Shown: piece after piece, positions 1-5,118 of the stretch
Layout: each line of letters opens with the position of its first letter
How positions within the stretch are numbered: position 1 is the stretch's first letter
Assembly (NCBI GenBank): GCA_934630555.1
Contig: CAKTXB010000127.1
Location: forward strand, 1-5,970
Direction of reading: 5' to 3'
DNA length: 5,970 nucleotides
DNA from: an uncultured Oscillospiraceae bacterium
Lineage (GTDB): Bacteria; Bacillota; Clostridia; Oscillospirales; Oscillospiraceae
Position numbers and translations under genes: made by a program
The notes under the pieces: generated by a model
What the model saw: only the letters and a program-made list of their open reading frames with translations
Databases searched by the model: none
What the model was told of the DNA's origin: nothing

Positions 1-180
1 AACCCCATGATCGGTGCAGCCGGCATTTCCGCCTTCCCCATGTCCGCACGCGTTGTTCATAAAATGGGTCTGAAAGAAGACCCGAACAATTTTCTGCTCA
101 TGCACGCCGCCGGCGTCAATGTGTCCGGCCAGATCGCGTCCGTCATCGCAGGCGGTCTGCTGCTGAATCTGCTGGGTTAA
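1..180 (+). CDS. Sodium-translocating decarboxylase beta subunit (OadB/GcdB/MmdB type), C-terminal end
   Basis: Only the last 59 residues are in the window; the gene begins upstream. The frame reads [20 protein letters not shown], then KMG, a Leu/Met-rich stretch, the motif [18 protein letters not shown] and a Leu-rich end before TAA at 178-180. The [15 protein letters not shown] and [18 protein letters not shown] blocks are hallmark C-terminal sequences of the membrane beta subunit of biotin-dependent Na+-pumping decarboxylases (oxaloacetate, glutaconyl-CoA or methylmalonyl-CoA). In this family the subunit decarboxylates carboxybiotin and moves Na+ out across the membrane. The substrate cannot be told from the beta subunit alone. 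The stop is followed 12 bases later by a second small membrane gene in the same operon, then by a terminator, so this is the end of the transcription unit. Family assignment is confident; the exact complex is open. Confidence 0.93.
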   Translation, partial: NPMIGAAGISAFPMSARVVHKMGLKEDPNNFLLMHAAGVNVSGQIASVIAGGLLLNLLG

Positions 181-192
181 GGAGGGTCTCGT

Positions 193-327
193 ATGCACTG
201 GAATATTCCCGCGTTCCTCACAACGCTCCCCATCATGGCCAAGGGCATGGCCGGCATCTTCCTCGTCACCGCCGTCATCGTCATCGCCATGCTCATCCTG
301 CGCACACTTGGCAAGCCAAAAGAATAA
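193..327 (+). CDS. 44-residue single-helix membrane protein, OadG-like minimal gamma subunit
   Basis: The gene starts at ATG 193, with GGAGGG at 181-186 immediately after the beta-subunit stop and a 7-base spacer from GGAGG, and ends with TAA at 325-327. The 44-residue product starts MHWNIPAFLTTLPIMAKGMAG and has one hydrophobic segment at about residues 14-38 and a basic, polar tail (RTLGKPKE). The pattern LPIMxKGMxGIF followed by a Val/Ile-rich helix resembles the N-terminal membrane helix of OAD gamma subunits, which anchor and assemble the decarboxylase. Classical gamma subunits are about 80-100 residues and carry a cytoplasmic tail that binds Zn2+ and the alpha subunit; that tail is absent here. 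It could be a natural short gamma-type subunit or an unrelated accessory peptide. The gene itself is well supported by its ribosome binding site, operon position and terminator; the subunit role is inferred. Confidence 0.72.
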   Translation: MHWNIPAFLTTLPIMAKGMAGIFLVTAVIVIAMLILRTLGKPKE

Positions 328-336
328 ATACATGCC

Positions 337-375
337 AAAGCGGACTGCGTGCGATCGCACGCAGTCCGCTTTTTT
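337..375 (+). terminator. Intrinsic terminator of the decarboxylase operon
   Basis: Perfect 16-bp inverted repeat: left arm 337-352, loop GATC 353-356, right arm 357-372. A T-run covers 370-375. It lies 9 bases after the stop of the small membrane protein. The sequence is near-symmetric and only a short T stretch follows on the other strand, so it may weakly stop the convergent transcript as well. The stop codon of the candidate minus-strand small gene (374-376) falls in its T-run. Confidence 0.95.
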
Positions 376-499
376 ATTCTGCCGCATGGCCCCACCCCAG
401 CCGGTACTCGGGCAGCGTCGTACCCTCCATTTTCTCAAACAGCTGAACAAAACTACGCGTGCTCCGTGATTTTGATAAAATCACGGGATCTCGTCTCAT
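374..499 (-). CDS. Candidate 41-residue small protein downstream of feoB, function unknown
   Basis: The open frame starts at ATG 499 and ends with TAA at 374-376, encoding a basic, non-membrane peptide that begins MRRDPVILSKSRSTRSFVQL and ends RLGWGHAAE. AGGAAG at 506-511, six bases upstream, is a plausible ribosome binding site and is the main reason to prefer this start over an in-frame ATG further upstream, which lacks one. The frame stays open upstream into the feoB shadow, so openness alone is not evidence. The gene sits 101 bases after the feoB stop, in an AT-richer spacer. Its stop lies in the T-run of the opposing terminator. A 10-bp inverted repeat (464-473/477-486, loop GAT) lies inside the coding region. 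I do not recognise the family, and it is not the Cys-rich membrane protein sometimes found next to FeoB. It may be a real short gene or chance. Confidence 0.42.
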   Translation of the reverse strand: MRRDPVILSKSRSTRSFVQLFEKMEGTTLPEYRLGWGHAAE

Positions 500-505
500 A
501 ATGAT

Positions 506-511
506 CTTCCT
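506..511 (-). promoter_or_regulatory. Ribosome binding site AGGAAG deciding the start of the 41-residue ORF
   Basis: On the minus strand the site reads AGGAAG followed by a six-base spacer and ATG at 499. The spacing is good for initiation. No convincing -10/-35 pair was found upstream, so expression would come by read-through from feoB or from an unrecognised promoter in the AT-richer segment 500-560. Confidence 0.4.
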
Positions 512-600
512 ATTAAAAACTCCCATTCCATGAATGAAAGCTTTTAATTGAATATCAGTATAAAAACACGATTGCGCGTGCGCGCCCGCAGCTTCGTTTT

Positions 601-2466
601 TTATAAGATCCAGTGCAGCAGCGCGCAAAGCAGACACCCGGCCGCTGTCGGCAGCGCCGCCGCCAGCAGCGTCCATTTCAGGCTCCCCGTTTCGCGCCGA
701 ATGGTCAGCAGCGTCGTGCTGCATGGCCAGTGCAGCACAAAAAACACCATCGTGCAGAGCGTCTGCTTCCAGCTCCATCCGCCCATTTGCAGCACCGCGC
801 CAACAGACGCCTCCCCTGCCGCGCCGCCAGTCAGGATCATCACTGCCAGCGGCAGCACCAGTTCGTTGGCCGGAAAGCCCAGCAAAAACGCCAGCAGCAC
901 CGCGCCGTTCATGCCCAAAAACACGCCCGCCGGTTCCAACACGCCAGCCGCCGCCGTTAAAAACGGCACGCCATCTACACAGATCTGCTCCATGCCCCAC
1001 AGCACCAGCCCCGCCGGCGCAGCAACCGCCGCCGCACGGCCCAGTACATACAGCGTCCGGTCCAGCATGGAGCGTACTATCACGCGCCCCACATTCGGCC
1101 TGCGAAACGGCGGCAGCTCCAGCGTAAACGAGCTGGCCACGCCCCGCAGCGCCGTCCTGTGCAGGACCCATGACGCAAGCAGACTCATCCCCACGCCAAA
1201 CACCACAAACGCCGTCAAGATCGCCGCTGCGCCCAAACTCCCCGCCGGGGCGCCCGCCAGCAGACACGCCAGCGTGATGAGCGCCGGAAACCGCCCGTTG
1301 CACGGCACAAAACTGTTGGTAAGAATGCCCAGCAGCCGCTCCCGCGGCGAATCAATGATCCGACAGCCCACCACGCCTGCGGCGTTGCAGCCAAAGCCCA
1401 TGCACGTCGTCAGCGCCTGCTTGCCGCAAGCGCCGCAGCTCTGAAAGCACCGGTCCGTCAAAAATGCCAGCCGTGGCAGATAGCCCACATCCTCCAACAG
1501 CGTAAACAGCGGAAAGAAGATCGCGACCGGCGGCAGCATCACCGCCACCACCTGCGCCGTCGTCACATACACACCATCCAGCAGCGCCCCGCGCAGCCAT
1601 TCCGGCAGCCCCAACTGCACGCACCCCTGCCGCAGCCACGCGCCCAAAGCCGCAAAGCCATGCTCCAGCCATCGCGACGGCCCATTCGCCCCGCGGATCG
1701 TCAGCCAAAACACGCCAAGCAGCAGCACCAGCAGTACCGCCGCGCCCGTCCAGCGCCCCGTCAAAAACCGGTCCGCCCGCAAGCTGCGCGGCTTTTTTGG
1801 CAGCTGTACGCACTGTGCCGCAATTTTCTCCGCGCGCCGTACAACACATTCCGCCGCAGCCTCTGTCGCCGCGTCTGCGCCGTCTGACGGTGCGTTTTCC
1901 CATTCCCCGCGGATAACACGTGCCGCGCATTCCCGCAGTGCTGCAAGCCCCTCTCCGCGGCTCGCAGCCATTTCAACGACCGGCACGCCCAGCAGCCGCT
2001 CCAGCGCCGCTGCATCCACCCGGATGCCGCGTGCCCGTGCCTCATCCATCAGATTCAGGCACACGACCACCTCGCGGCACACCGCCATCACCTGCAGCGC
2101 CAGCACGAGATTCCGTTCCAGACACGTTGCGTCGCATACGACCGCCACACATTCCGCCTGCCCGCCGCGCACGAACTCCGCCGCCGCACGTTCCTCCTCT
2201 GAGCGCCCCGTCAGCGAATACGTACCCGGCAGATCAACGACCACATACCCGCGCCCGTCGTACATATACCGCCCCTGCGCCAGTGCCACAGTCTTCCCTG
2301 GCCAGTTGCCGGTGTGCTGATGCAGCCCCGTCAGGGCGTTAAACACTGTGCTCTTGCCTACATTCGGGTTTCCCACCAGCGCCAGCACGTGGTCGTCCAG
2401 TTCCTTTTTTTCCAGCCGGAAGCCGCGCGATGCGCCGCGCCCGACCGACGATGCCGTCAGCCCCAT
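601..2466 (-). CDS. feoB: Ferrous iron transporter FeoB, short clostridial type
   Basis: 621-residue Fe2+ permease of the cytoplasmic membrane with an N-terminal GTPase. Visible G-protein motifs are G1 GNPNVGKS at 32-39, the G2 region around GNWPGKT 53-59, G3 DLPG at 78-81, G4 NLMD at 138-141 and a G5-like AASRG around 167-171. A helical linker to about residue 238 is followed by roughly eight hydrophobic segments from about 242 to 619. The pore region carries the Cys-rich run CGACGKQALTTCMGFGCNAAG (345-364) and VPCNGRFP (387-394). These replace the GCNVPA and SCSARLP gate motifs of proteobacterial FeoB; as far as I recall this form is common in Clostridia. E. coli FeoB is about 770 residues, so this is a short form. 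ATG 2466 overlaps the end of feoA by ten bases (ATGGGGCTGA) with GAGG seven bases upstream inside feoA, which suggests translational coupling. No Fur-like box or clear promoter is visible upstream of feoA. No strong terminator follows. Confidence 0.96.
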   Translation of the reverse strand: MGLTASSVGRGASRGFRLEKKELDDHVLALVGNPNVGKSTVFNALTGLHQHTGNWPGKTVALAQGRYMYDGRGYVVVDLPGTYSLTGRSEEERAAAEFVRGGQAECVAVVCDATCLERNLVLALQVMAVCREVVVCLNLMDEARARGIRVDAAALERLLGVPVVEMAASRGEGLAALRECAARVIRGEWENAPSDGADAATEAAAECVVRRAEKIAAQCVQLPKKPRSLRADRFLTGRWTGAAVLLVLLLGVFWLTIRGANGPSRWLEHGFAALGAWLRQGCVQLGLPEWLRGALLDGVYVTTAQVVAVMLPPVAIFFPLFTLLEDVGYLPRLAFLTDRCFQSCGACGKQALTTCMGFGCNAAGVVGCRIIDSPRERLLGILTNSFVPCNGRFPALITLACLLAGAPAGSLGAAAILTAFVVFGVGMSLLASWVLHRTALRGVASSFTLELPPFRRPNVGRVIVRSMLDRTLYVLGRAAAVAAPAGLVLWGMEQICVDGVPFLTAAAGVLEPAGVFLGMNGAVLLAFLLGFPANELVLPLAVMILTGGAAGEASVGAVLQMGGWSWKQTLCTMVFFVLHWPCSTTLLTIRRETGSLKWTLLAAALPTAAGCLLCALLHWIL

Positions 2467-2702
2467 GGCGCTGCCTCGATCCCGATCTGCGCCGCATCCC
2501 CGCGCCGCAGCGCGATCATCGCTCCACGCACCTCAAACGCGATCGGACTGCCCGACGGCGCGCGCAGCAGGCACCGCACCCGCGTGCCGGGGATCAGCCC
2601 CAGCTCCAAAAGCCGCCGGCGCATCGCGCCGCCCAGCCAAATCGACCTGATCTCCGCCGCCGCGCCATCCGAAAGCTCTGCCAGTGTCCGTGCCTGTTCC
2701 AT
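2457..2702 (-). CDS. feoA: FeoA, SH3-like accessory protein of ferrous iron uptake
   Basis: 81-residue cytoplasmic protein, the usual FeoA length. Residues 28-45 (RRRLLELGLIPGTRVRCL) and 47-73 (RAPSGSPIAFEVRGAMIALRR to the Ile) match the FeoA pattern of a conserved LxELGLIPG turn followed by an SH3-like beta barrel ending in an ALRR strand. FeoA is needed for Fe2+ uptake in several bacteria, probably by acting on the FeoB cytoplasmic domain. ATG 2702 is preceded by AGGAG with a nine-base spacer. The stop overlaps the start of feoB, giving the normal feoA-feoB order. Upstream lies the long structured intergenic region; a TATTCT about 40 bases before the start has no well-spaced -35 partner, so I do not call a promoter. 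Confidence 0.93.
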   Translation of the reverse strand: MEQARTLAELSDGAAAEIRSIWLGGAMRRRLLELGLIPGTRVRCLLRAPSGSPIAFEVRGAMIALRRGDAAQIGIEAAPWG

Positions 2703-2837
2703 AAATGTCCACTCCTGTCAGCAGTTTTGCAGTTTCTAACCCCAGAATATGACGCGTAGCGCAAACCAGTGACAAAGATTCGCAGAAAGTTTGCCCTTGC
2801 GGGGCAAATGAAACAAACATGGCAGGCTAGCGCCCGC

Positions 2838-2917
2838 CACCGCTTGTTCCTCGGTGGTCGCACCTGCGGTGCGGGGGCACCGCTTTTGCCTCGGTGTTTG
2901 CAACACCGCAACCGTGC
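2838..2917. repeat. Two-copy degenerate 40-base tandem repeat with hairpins
   Basis: Copies at 2838-2877 and 2878-2917. Their first 20 bases differ at 3 positions; the second halves diverge. Copy 1 holds a 6-bp hairpin with loop TGC (2859-2864/2868-2873), and also CCACCG (2837-2842) facing CGGTGG (2852-2857). Copy 2 holds a 7-bp hairpin, also with loop TGC (2892-2898/2902-2908). The stems differ in sequence but keep pairing and loop, as if the structure rather than the sequence were preserved. Confidence 0.65.
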
Positions 2918-2925
2918 CTCCGGCG

Positions 2926-2961
2926 GCTGACTTTTTTCTGCCTTGCCAGAAAAAAGTCAGC
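2926..2961. repeat. 15-bp perfect inverted repeat with 6-base loop
   Basis: Arms 2926-2940 and 2947-2961, loop CCTTGC. Each arm contains a run of six T or six A, so the stem mixes a GC clamp with an A/T core. Neither strand has a proper terminal T-run right after the stem. On the minus strand a short GC dyad (2971-2982) followed by six T (2962-2967) lies directly upstream and could be a weak terminator. It may be a dispersed repeat or a transcript-stabilising hairpin. Confidence 0.75.
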
Positions 2962-3304
2962 AAAAAAGAGGCGCTGGAGCGCGTTTCGACTTCTACCGCA
3001 CTGCCACTACTGAAGCCCCCAAATTTGCAGCTAGTTGCAAACGAACGTCCTCTCCTGCAAGGAACTACCCCCTCCAAGCTCGCCAGAGAGCTGCCCAAAC
3101 TTGCCACTCGCTGCCTCAGAACAAGTGCCAACAATGCCCACAACTCAAAAACCAAGGCCGCACCTACGTGTTCGCCGGAACTGCCGTTATCAAGAACCAA
3201 CCCTCAAGCAAACACGGGCAACAGCGCAGCGCCTTGCCCCGCAGCAACACGAAGCATCTCCACCTCCCACCTCCGGCGCAATCGCTCGGCACTGCCCCCA
3301 CGCT

Positions 3305-3444
3305 CCCCCGGGGGATAATCCAAAAAGGGGGCCGCGGCCCCCTTGTGGCCGTTGGGGGATCGTCAAGGGGGCCATTCGGAAGGCCCCCTTGACCGCCTTT
3401 CTTTACACCGCCGGCGGCGCTTTCTTTCCCCGCGGGAAAGAAAG
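3305..3444. repeat. Cluster of long GC-rich palindromes
   Basis: Four or more perfect dyads lie in 140 bases: CCCCCGGGGG at 3305-3314; a 20-base self-complementary palindrome at 3325-3344 with GGGGGCC/GGCCCCC core; a 12-bp stem at 3362-3373/3382-3393 with an 8-base loop; CCGCCGGCGG at 3408-3417; and an 11-bp stem at 3420-3430/3434-3444 with arms CTTTCTTTCCC and GGGAAAGAAAG and loop CGC. They share GGGGGCC and CTTTCTTT elements, which suggests one composite mobile or dispersed repeat. No transposase gene is present. Confidence 0.7.
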
Positions 3445-3487
3445 GGGGGCCGAGCCGCCCCTCTGGCAGGCATCGCCAGAATAAAAT

Positions 3488-3682
3488 GCAAAAACCAAAG
3501 GTTTTGCAAAAACAAAGGGTATCGGGGCGAAGCCCCGCAAAATCCCCGCACAACCTGTAAGGCTGCAAAAACAACAGGCCCCGGGGCGAAGCCCCGTAAA
3601 CCCCCGTGCAGCCTTTCAGGCTGCAAAAAACCAAGGGGCCCGGGGCAAAGCCCCGCACCCCCCGCGCGCCCCGCCGGGGCGC
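3488..3682. repeat. Hairpin array with a period of about 59 bases, alternating two hairpin types
   Basis: Hairpin B, a 6-bp stem CGGGGC/GCCCCG with a three-base loop (GAA or AAA on +), occurs at 3523-3537, 3582-3596 and 3641-3655, exactly 59 bases apart. Between and flanking these is hairpin A at 3488-3507, 3548-3566, 3608-3624 and 3666-3682. Every A hairpin begins and ends with GC and is followed on + by a run of five or six A. The inner bases of A differ greatly: AAAACC/GGTTTT, CAACCT/AGGCTG (one mismatch), GCAGCCT/AGGCTGC and GCGCCCC/GGGGCGC, so pairing is kept while sequence changes. On the minus strand the array begins immediately after the stop of the acetyltransferase gene, as its 3' region. 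No hairpin has a T-run in the normal terminator position; the T-runs precede hairpin A on the minus strand. It is not CRISPR-like: the units are degenerate and there are no unique spacers. Confidence 0.85.
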
Positions 3683-3687
3683 AAAAA

Positions 3688-4239
3688 TCACAACCTCTTC
3701 ACGACCCTGCAAGGGTTGCCCACCGCCACGCAGTGGTCTGGAATATCATGCACCACCACGCTGCCTGCGCCAATGACCACGTCGCTGCCGATCGTCACAC
3801 CCGGCAGCACGCAGCAATGGCCGCCAAACCACACGTCGCTGCCCACGGTGATGGGCCGCGCATATTCATAAAGCTGGTTGCGCAGCTCCTTATCCACCGG
3901 GTGGTGCGCCGTGTAAAATCCGCAGCACGGGCCAATGAACACATGGTCGCCGAACACGATCTTGCCGGGGTCTACAAACACACAGTTGTTGTTGGCATAA
4001 AAATAATCCCCCGCCTCGATGTTCCAGCCAAAGCCGCAGAAAATGTTCGGCTCAACATACGGTTCTTTGCCCAGCTTTCCAAACAGCTGCCGCAGCAGCT
4101 CCTCCCGCCGCGCCATATCTGACGGCCTGGTACGGTTATATTCCCAGCACAGATCCGCGCACGCCAGATGCGACGGCTCACGCTCCGGAAATTTTGTGTC
4201 ATACAGCAGCCCCTGCTGGCATTTTTCAAGCTCCGTCAT
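3688..4239 (-). CDS. Maltose/galactoside O-acetyltransferase family enzyme, hexapeptide-repeat fold
   Basis: 183 residues, the same length as E. coli Maa. The family transfers acetyl from acetyl-CoA to the 6-hydroxyl of a sugar in the cytoplasm. Residues 5-55 match the N-terminal helical Mac domain (EKCQQGLLYD to ELLRQLFGKLG). Residues about 60-183 form a left-handed beta helix with hexapeptide-type repeats (VFGDHVFIGP, ITVGSDVWFGG, VTIGSDVVIGAGSVV) and the family ending VGNPCRVVK. The expected catalytic His is in TAHHPVD at 110-116, probably His113. ATG 4239 is chosen because AGGAGG lies seven bases upstream; a longer frame from 4305 would overlap the SDR gene and lacks a better site. It lies 17 bases after the SDR stop, in the same operon. 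The true acceptor sugar cannot be read from the sequence; related enzymes act on maltose, lactose, Nod factors or cell-surface sugars. The hairpin array begins right after its stop. Confidence 0.9.
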   Translation of the reverse strand: MTELEKCQQGLLYDTKFPEREPSHLACADLCWEYNRTRPSDMARREELLRQLFGKLGKEPYVEPNIFCGFGWNIEAGDYFYANNNCVFVDPGKIVFGDHVFIGPCCGFYTAHHPVDKELRNQLYEYARPITVGSDVWFGGHCCVLPGVTIGSDVVIGAGSVVVHDIPDHCVAVGNPCRVVKRL

Positions 4240-4246
4240 GATGCTT

Positions 4247-4252
4247 CCTCCT
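4247..4252 (-). promoter_or_regulatory. Ribosome binding site AGGAGG deciding the acetyltransferase start
   Basis: AGGAGG on the minus strand, seven bases before ATG 4239 and inside the 17-base gap after the SDR stop codon. It fixes the start at 4239, giving the usual 183-residue family length instead of 205. Confidence 0.85.
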
Positions 4253-4256
4253 GTTT

Positions 4257-5000
4257 TCAAAGCGTATAGCCGCCGTCCACGCTCATAAGCACGCCCGTCG
4301 TCCATCGCGCCTCGTCTGAAATAAAATACCGGACCGCACCGGCGATGTAGTCCGCGTCGCCAAGCTCGCCCAAAACCGATCCCGCGCGGAAGCGTTCCCG
4401 CGTTTCGGGGTCTGCAAACTGCCAGCTGTTGAGCTTTGTCGGGATCGCACCCGGCAGCACAGCATTCACCGTAATGCCATGCGGCCCAAGCTCTTTGGCC
4501 AGCGCCGTCGTCAATACGTTGATGCCCGCCTTGGCCATGCAGTAATCCACCGGCTGCCCTGTCTGGTCCTTTGTCACTGCCGAGGATGTATTCACAATAC
4601 GTCCTCGAACCCCACGCTCAATCATATGCGCCGCCACACGCTGTGTCAAGAGGAACGTCCCCTTCACAATAACATCCAGCGTCCGGTCCAGCTGCTGCTC
4701 CGTGGCCGTAAGAAACGTGCTGTCCAGAAACACGCCGGCGTTGTTGAACAGAATGTCGATCGTGCCAAGCTCCCGCTCCGCCGCCGCAAACACAGCCTCC
4801 ACACCTTCGCGCGTGCCAAGATCCGCCCGCACCGCCGCAGCACGCCCCGGCGCGTCCGAAAGCTCCGCCAAAAGCGACGCGCGCGCCTGCTCGTCGCTGT
4901 AATAGCTGAACAGCACATCTATGCCCTCCCGCGCCATCATGCGCACCACCGCCCGGCCAATGCCGTTCGAGCCGCCCGTTACGATCGCCGTCCGTTTCAT
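4257..5000 (-). CDS. Short-chain dehydrogenase/reductase (FabG-like SDR) lacking the tetrad Asn
   Basis: 247-residue classical SDR, an NAD(P)-dependent alcohol/ketone oxidoreductase of the cytoplasm. The Rossmann motif TGGSNGIG is at 8-15, NNAG at 86-89, the catalytic Ser is in NTSSA (Ser140), YCMAK gives Tyr153 and Lys157, and the C-terminus has the usual SVDGGYTL. The position before the VKGTF block normally reads NVKG or NLKG; here it is DVIVKGTF with Ile111, so the Asn of the Asn-Ser-Tyr-Lys tetrad is missing (codon ATT). Similarity is highest to 3-oxoacyl-ACP reductase-type sequences, but many proteins annotated that way act on sugars or polyols. ATG 5000 has AGGAGG seven bases upstream. 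It is the first gene of a pair with the acetyltransferase and starts about 34 bases after the T-run of the preceding terminator, with no good promoter visible between. The substrate is unknown; the pairing hints at carbohydrate modification, which is inference. Confidence 0.92.
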   Translation of the reverse strand: MKRTAIVTGGSNGIGRAVVRMMAREGIDVLFSYYSDEQARASLLAELSDAPGRAAAVRADLGTREGVEAVFAAAERELGTIDILFNNAGVFLDSTFLTATEQQLDRTLDVIVKGTFLLTQRVAAHMIERGVRGRIVNTSSAVTKDQTGQPVDYCMAKAGINVLTTALAKELGPHGITVNAVLPGAIPTKLNSWQFADPETRERFRAGSVLGELGDADYIAGAVRYFISDEARWTTGVLMSVDGGYTL

Positions 5001-5034
5001 AAATGACCCTCCTGTTATTTTAAGATCGCCCGAT

Positions 5035-5088
5035 AAAAAATGCTTCCCCCACAGCGCGGCCCATGCGCGGGCCGGCCATAGGGGAAGC
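5035..5088 (-). terminator. Intrinsic terminator after the rhaM operon
   Basis: On the minus strand an 8-bp outer stem (5081-5088 with 5042-5049, GCTTCCCC/GGGGAAGC) encloses an internal loop and a 6-bp inner stem (5069-5074 with 5057-5062, loop 5063-5068). It is followed by a T-run at 5035-5040. It begins about 30 bases after the rhaM stop. A 12-base GC palindrome (5107-5118) lies between, directly after the stop codon. The SDR start is only about 34 bases past the T-run, so the element may set how much transcription reaches the SDR-acetyltransferase pair. Confidence 0.85.
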
Positions 5089-5118
5089 TGCTTTTGTGTC
5101 TACGCGGCGCGGCCGCGC

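Larger units (their letters stand above)
2703..3687. other. Gene-free, hairpin-rich intergenic region (about 985 bases)
   Basis: It separates feoA from the acetyltransferase gene. Several frames on both strands stay open here, but none has a good ribosome binding site joined to a protein-like sequence, and their translations mirror the repeats. The contents in order are an AT-moderate feoA leader (2703-2760), a 7-bp hairpin at 2790-2808, the 40-base duplication at 2838-2917, the 15-bp hairpin at 2926-2961, a small GC dyad at 2971-2982, an A+C-biased stretch (about 2990-3300), long GC palindromes at 3305-3444, and the 59-base-period hairpin array at 3488-3682. The region must hold the feoAB promoter and 3' sequences of the acetyltransferase transcript, but I could not place either with confidence. 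The style is that of dispersed intergenic repeats in Oscillospiraceae; that statement is recall and inference. Confidence 0.7.

Noticed and set aside
464..486. Terminator for feoB
   Set aside because: The 10-bp stem has an A/T-rich interior, a three-base loop and no T-run after it on the minus strand. It also lies inside the candidate small ORF.
374..1303. Long minus-strand open frame of 309 codons
   Set aside because: Most of it is an out-of-frame shadow of feoB and reads as low-complexity Gly/Ala/Cys. Only its last 41 codons, outside feoB, have a plausible start and ribosome binding site, and these are listed separately.
548..1444. 298-codon plus-strand open frame opposite feoB
   Set aside because: It is antisense to a confident FeoB reading frame, has no ribosome binding site, and its Ser/Ala/Pro-rich translation is typical of GC-rich shadows.
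2703..2790. Fur box or sigma-70 promoter for feoAB
   Set aside because: No 19-base AT-rich Fur-type inverted repeat is visible. TATTCT near 2747-2752 lacks a -35 at acceptable spacing, so a promoter call would be a guess.
2790..2808. 7-bp hairpin as a terminator
   Set aside because: The stem TTTGCCC/GGGCAAA is perfect, but no T-run follows on either strand and no gene ends there.
2736..3200. 154-codon minus-strand open frame upstream of feoA
   Set aside because: It runs through the hairpin repeats and the T-poor stretch, overlaps no ribosome binding site, and mirrors inverted repeats rather than a protein family.
2854..3318. Plus-strand open frames in the A+C-rich stretch
   Set aside because: Several overlapping frames are open together because T is scarce. 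None has a ribosome binding site or a recognisable domain.
3488..3682. CRISPR array
   Set aside because: The regular spacing suggested it, but the whole 59-base unit repeats with degeneration, there are no unique spacers, and no cas genes are in view.
3164..3712. 182-codon minus-strand open frame over the hairpin array
   Set aside because: Its translation is a Gly/Pro/Phe/Cys-rich periodic product of the 59-base repeat, and it overlaps the acetyltransferase stop. I see no functional signature.
4240..4305. Longer N-terminus (205 residues) for the acetyltransferase
   Set aside because: It would overlap the SDR gene and the added residues do not resemble the family. AGGAGG seven bases before ATG 4239 and the 183-residue length favour the shorter form.
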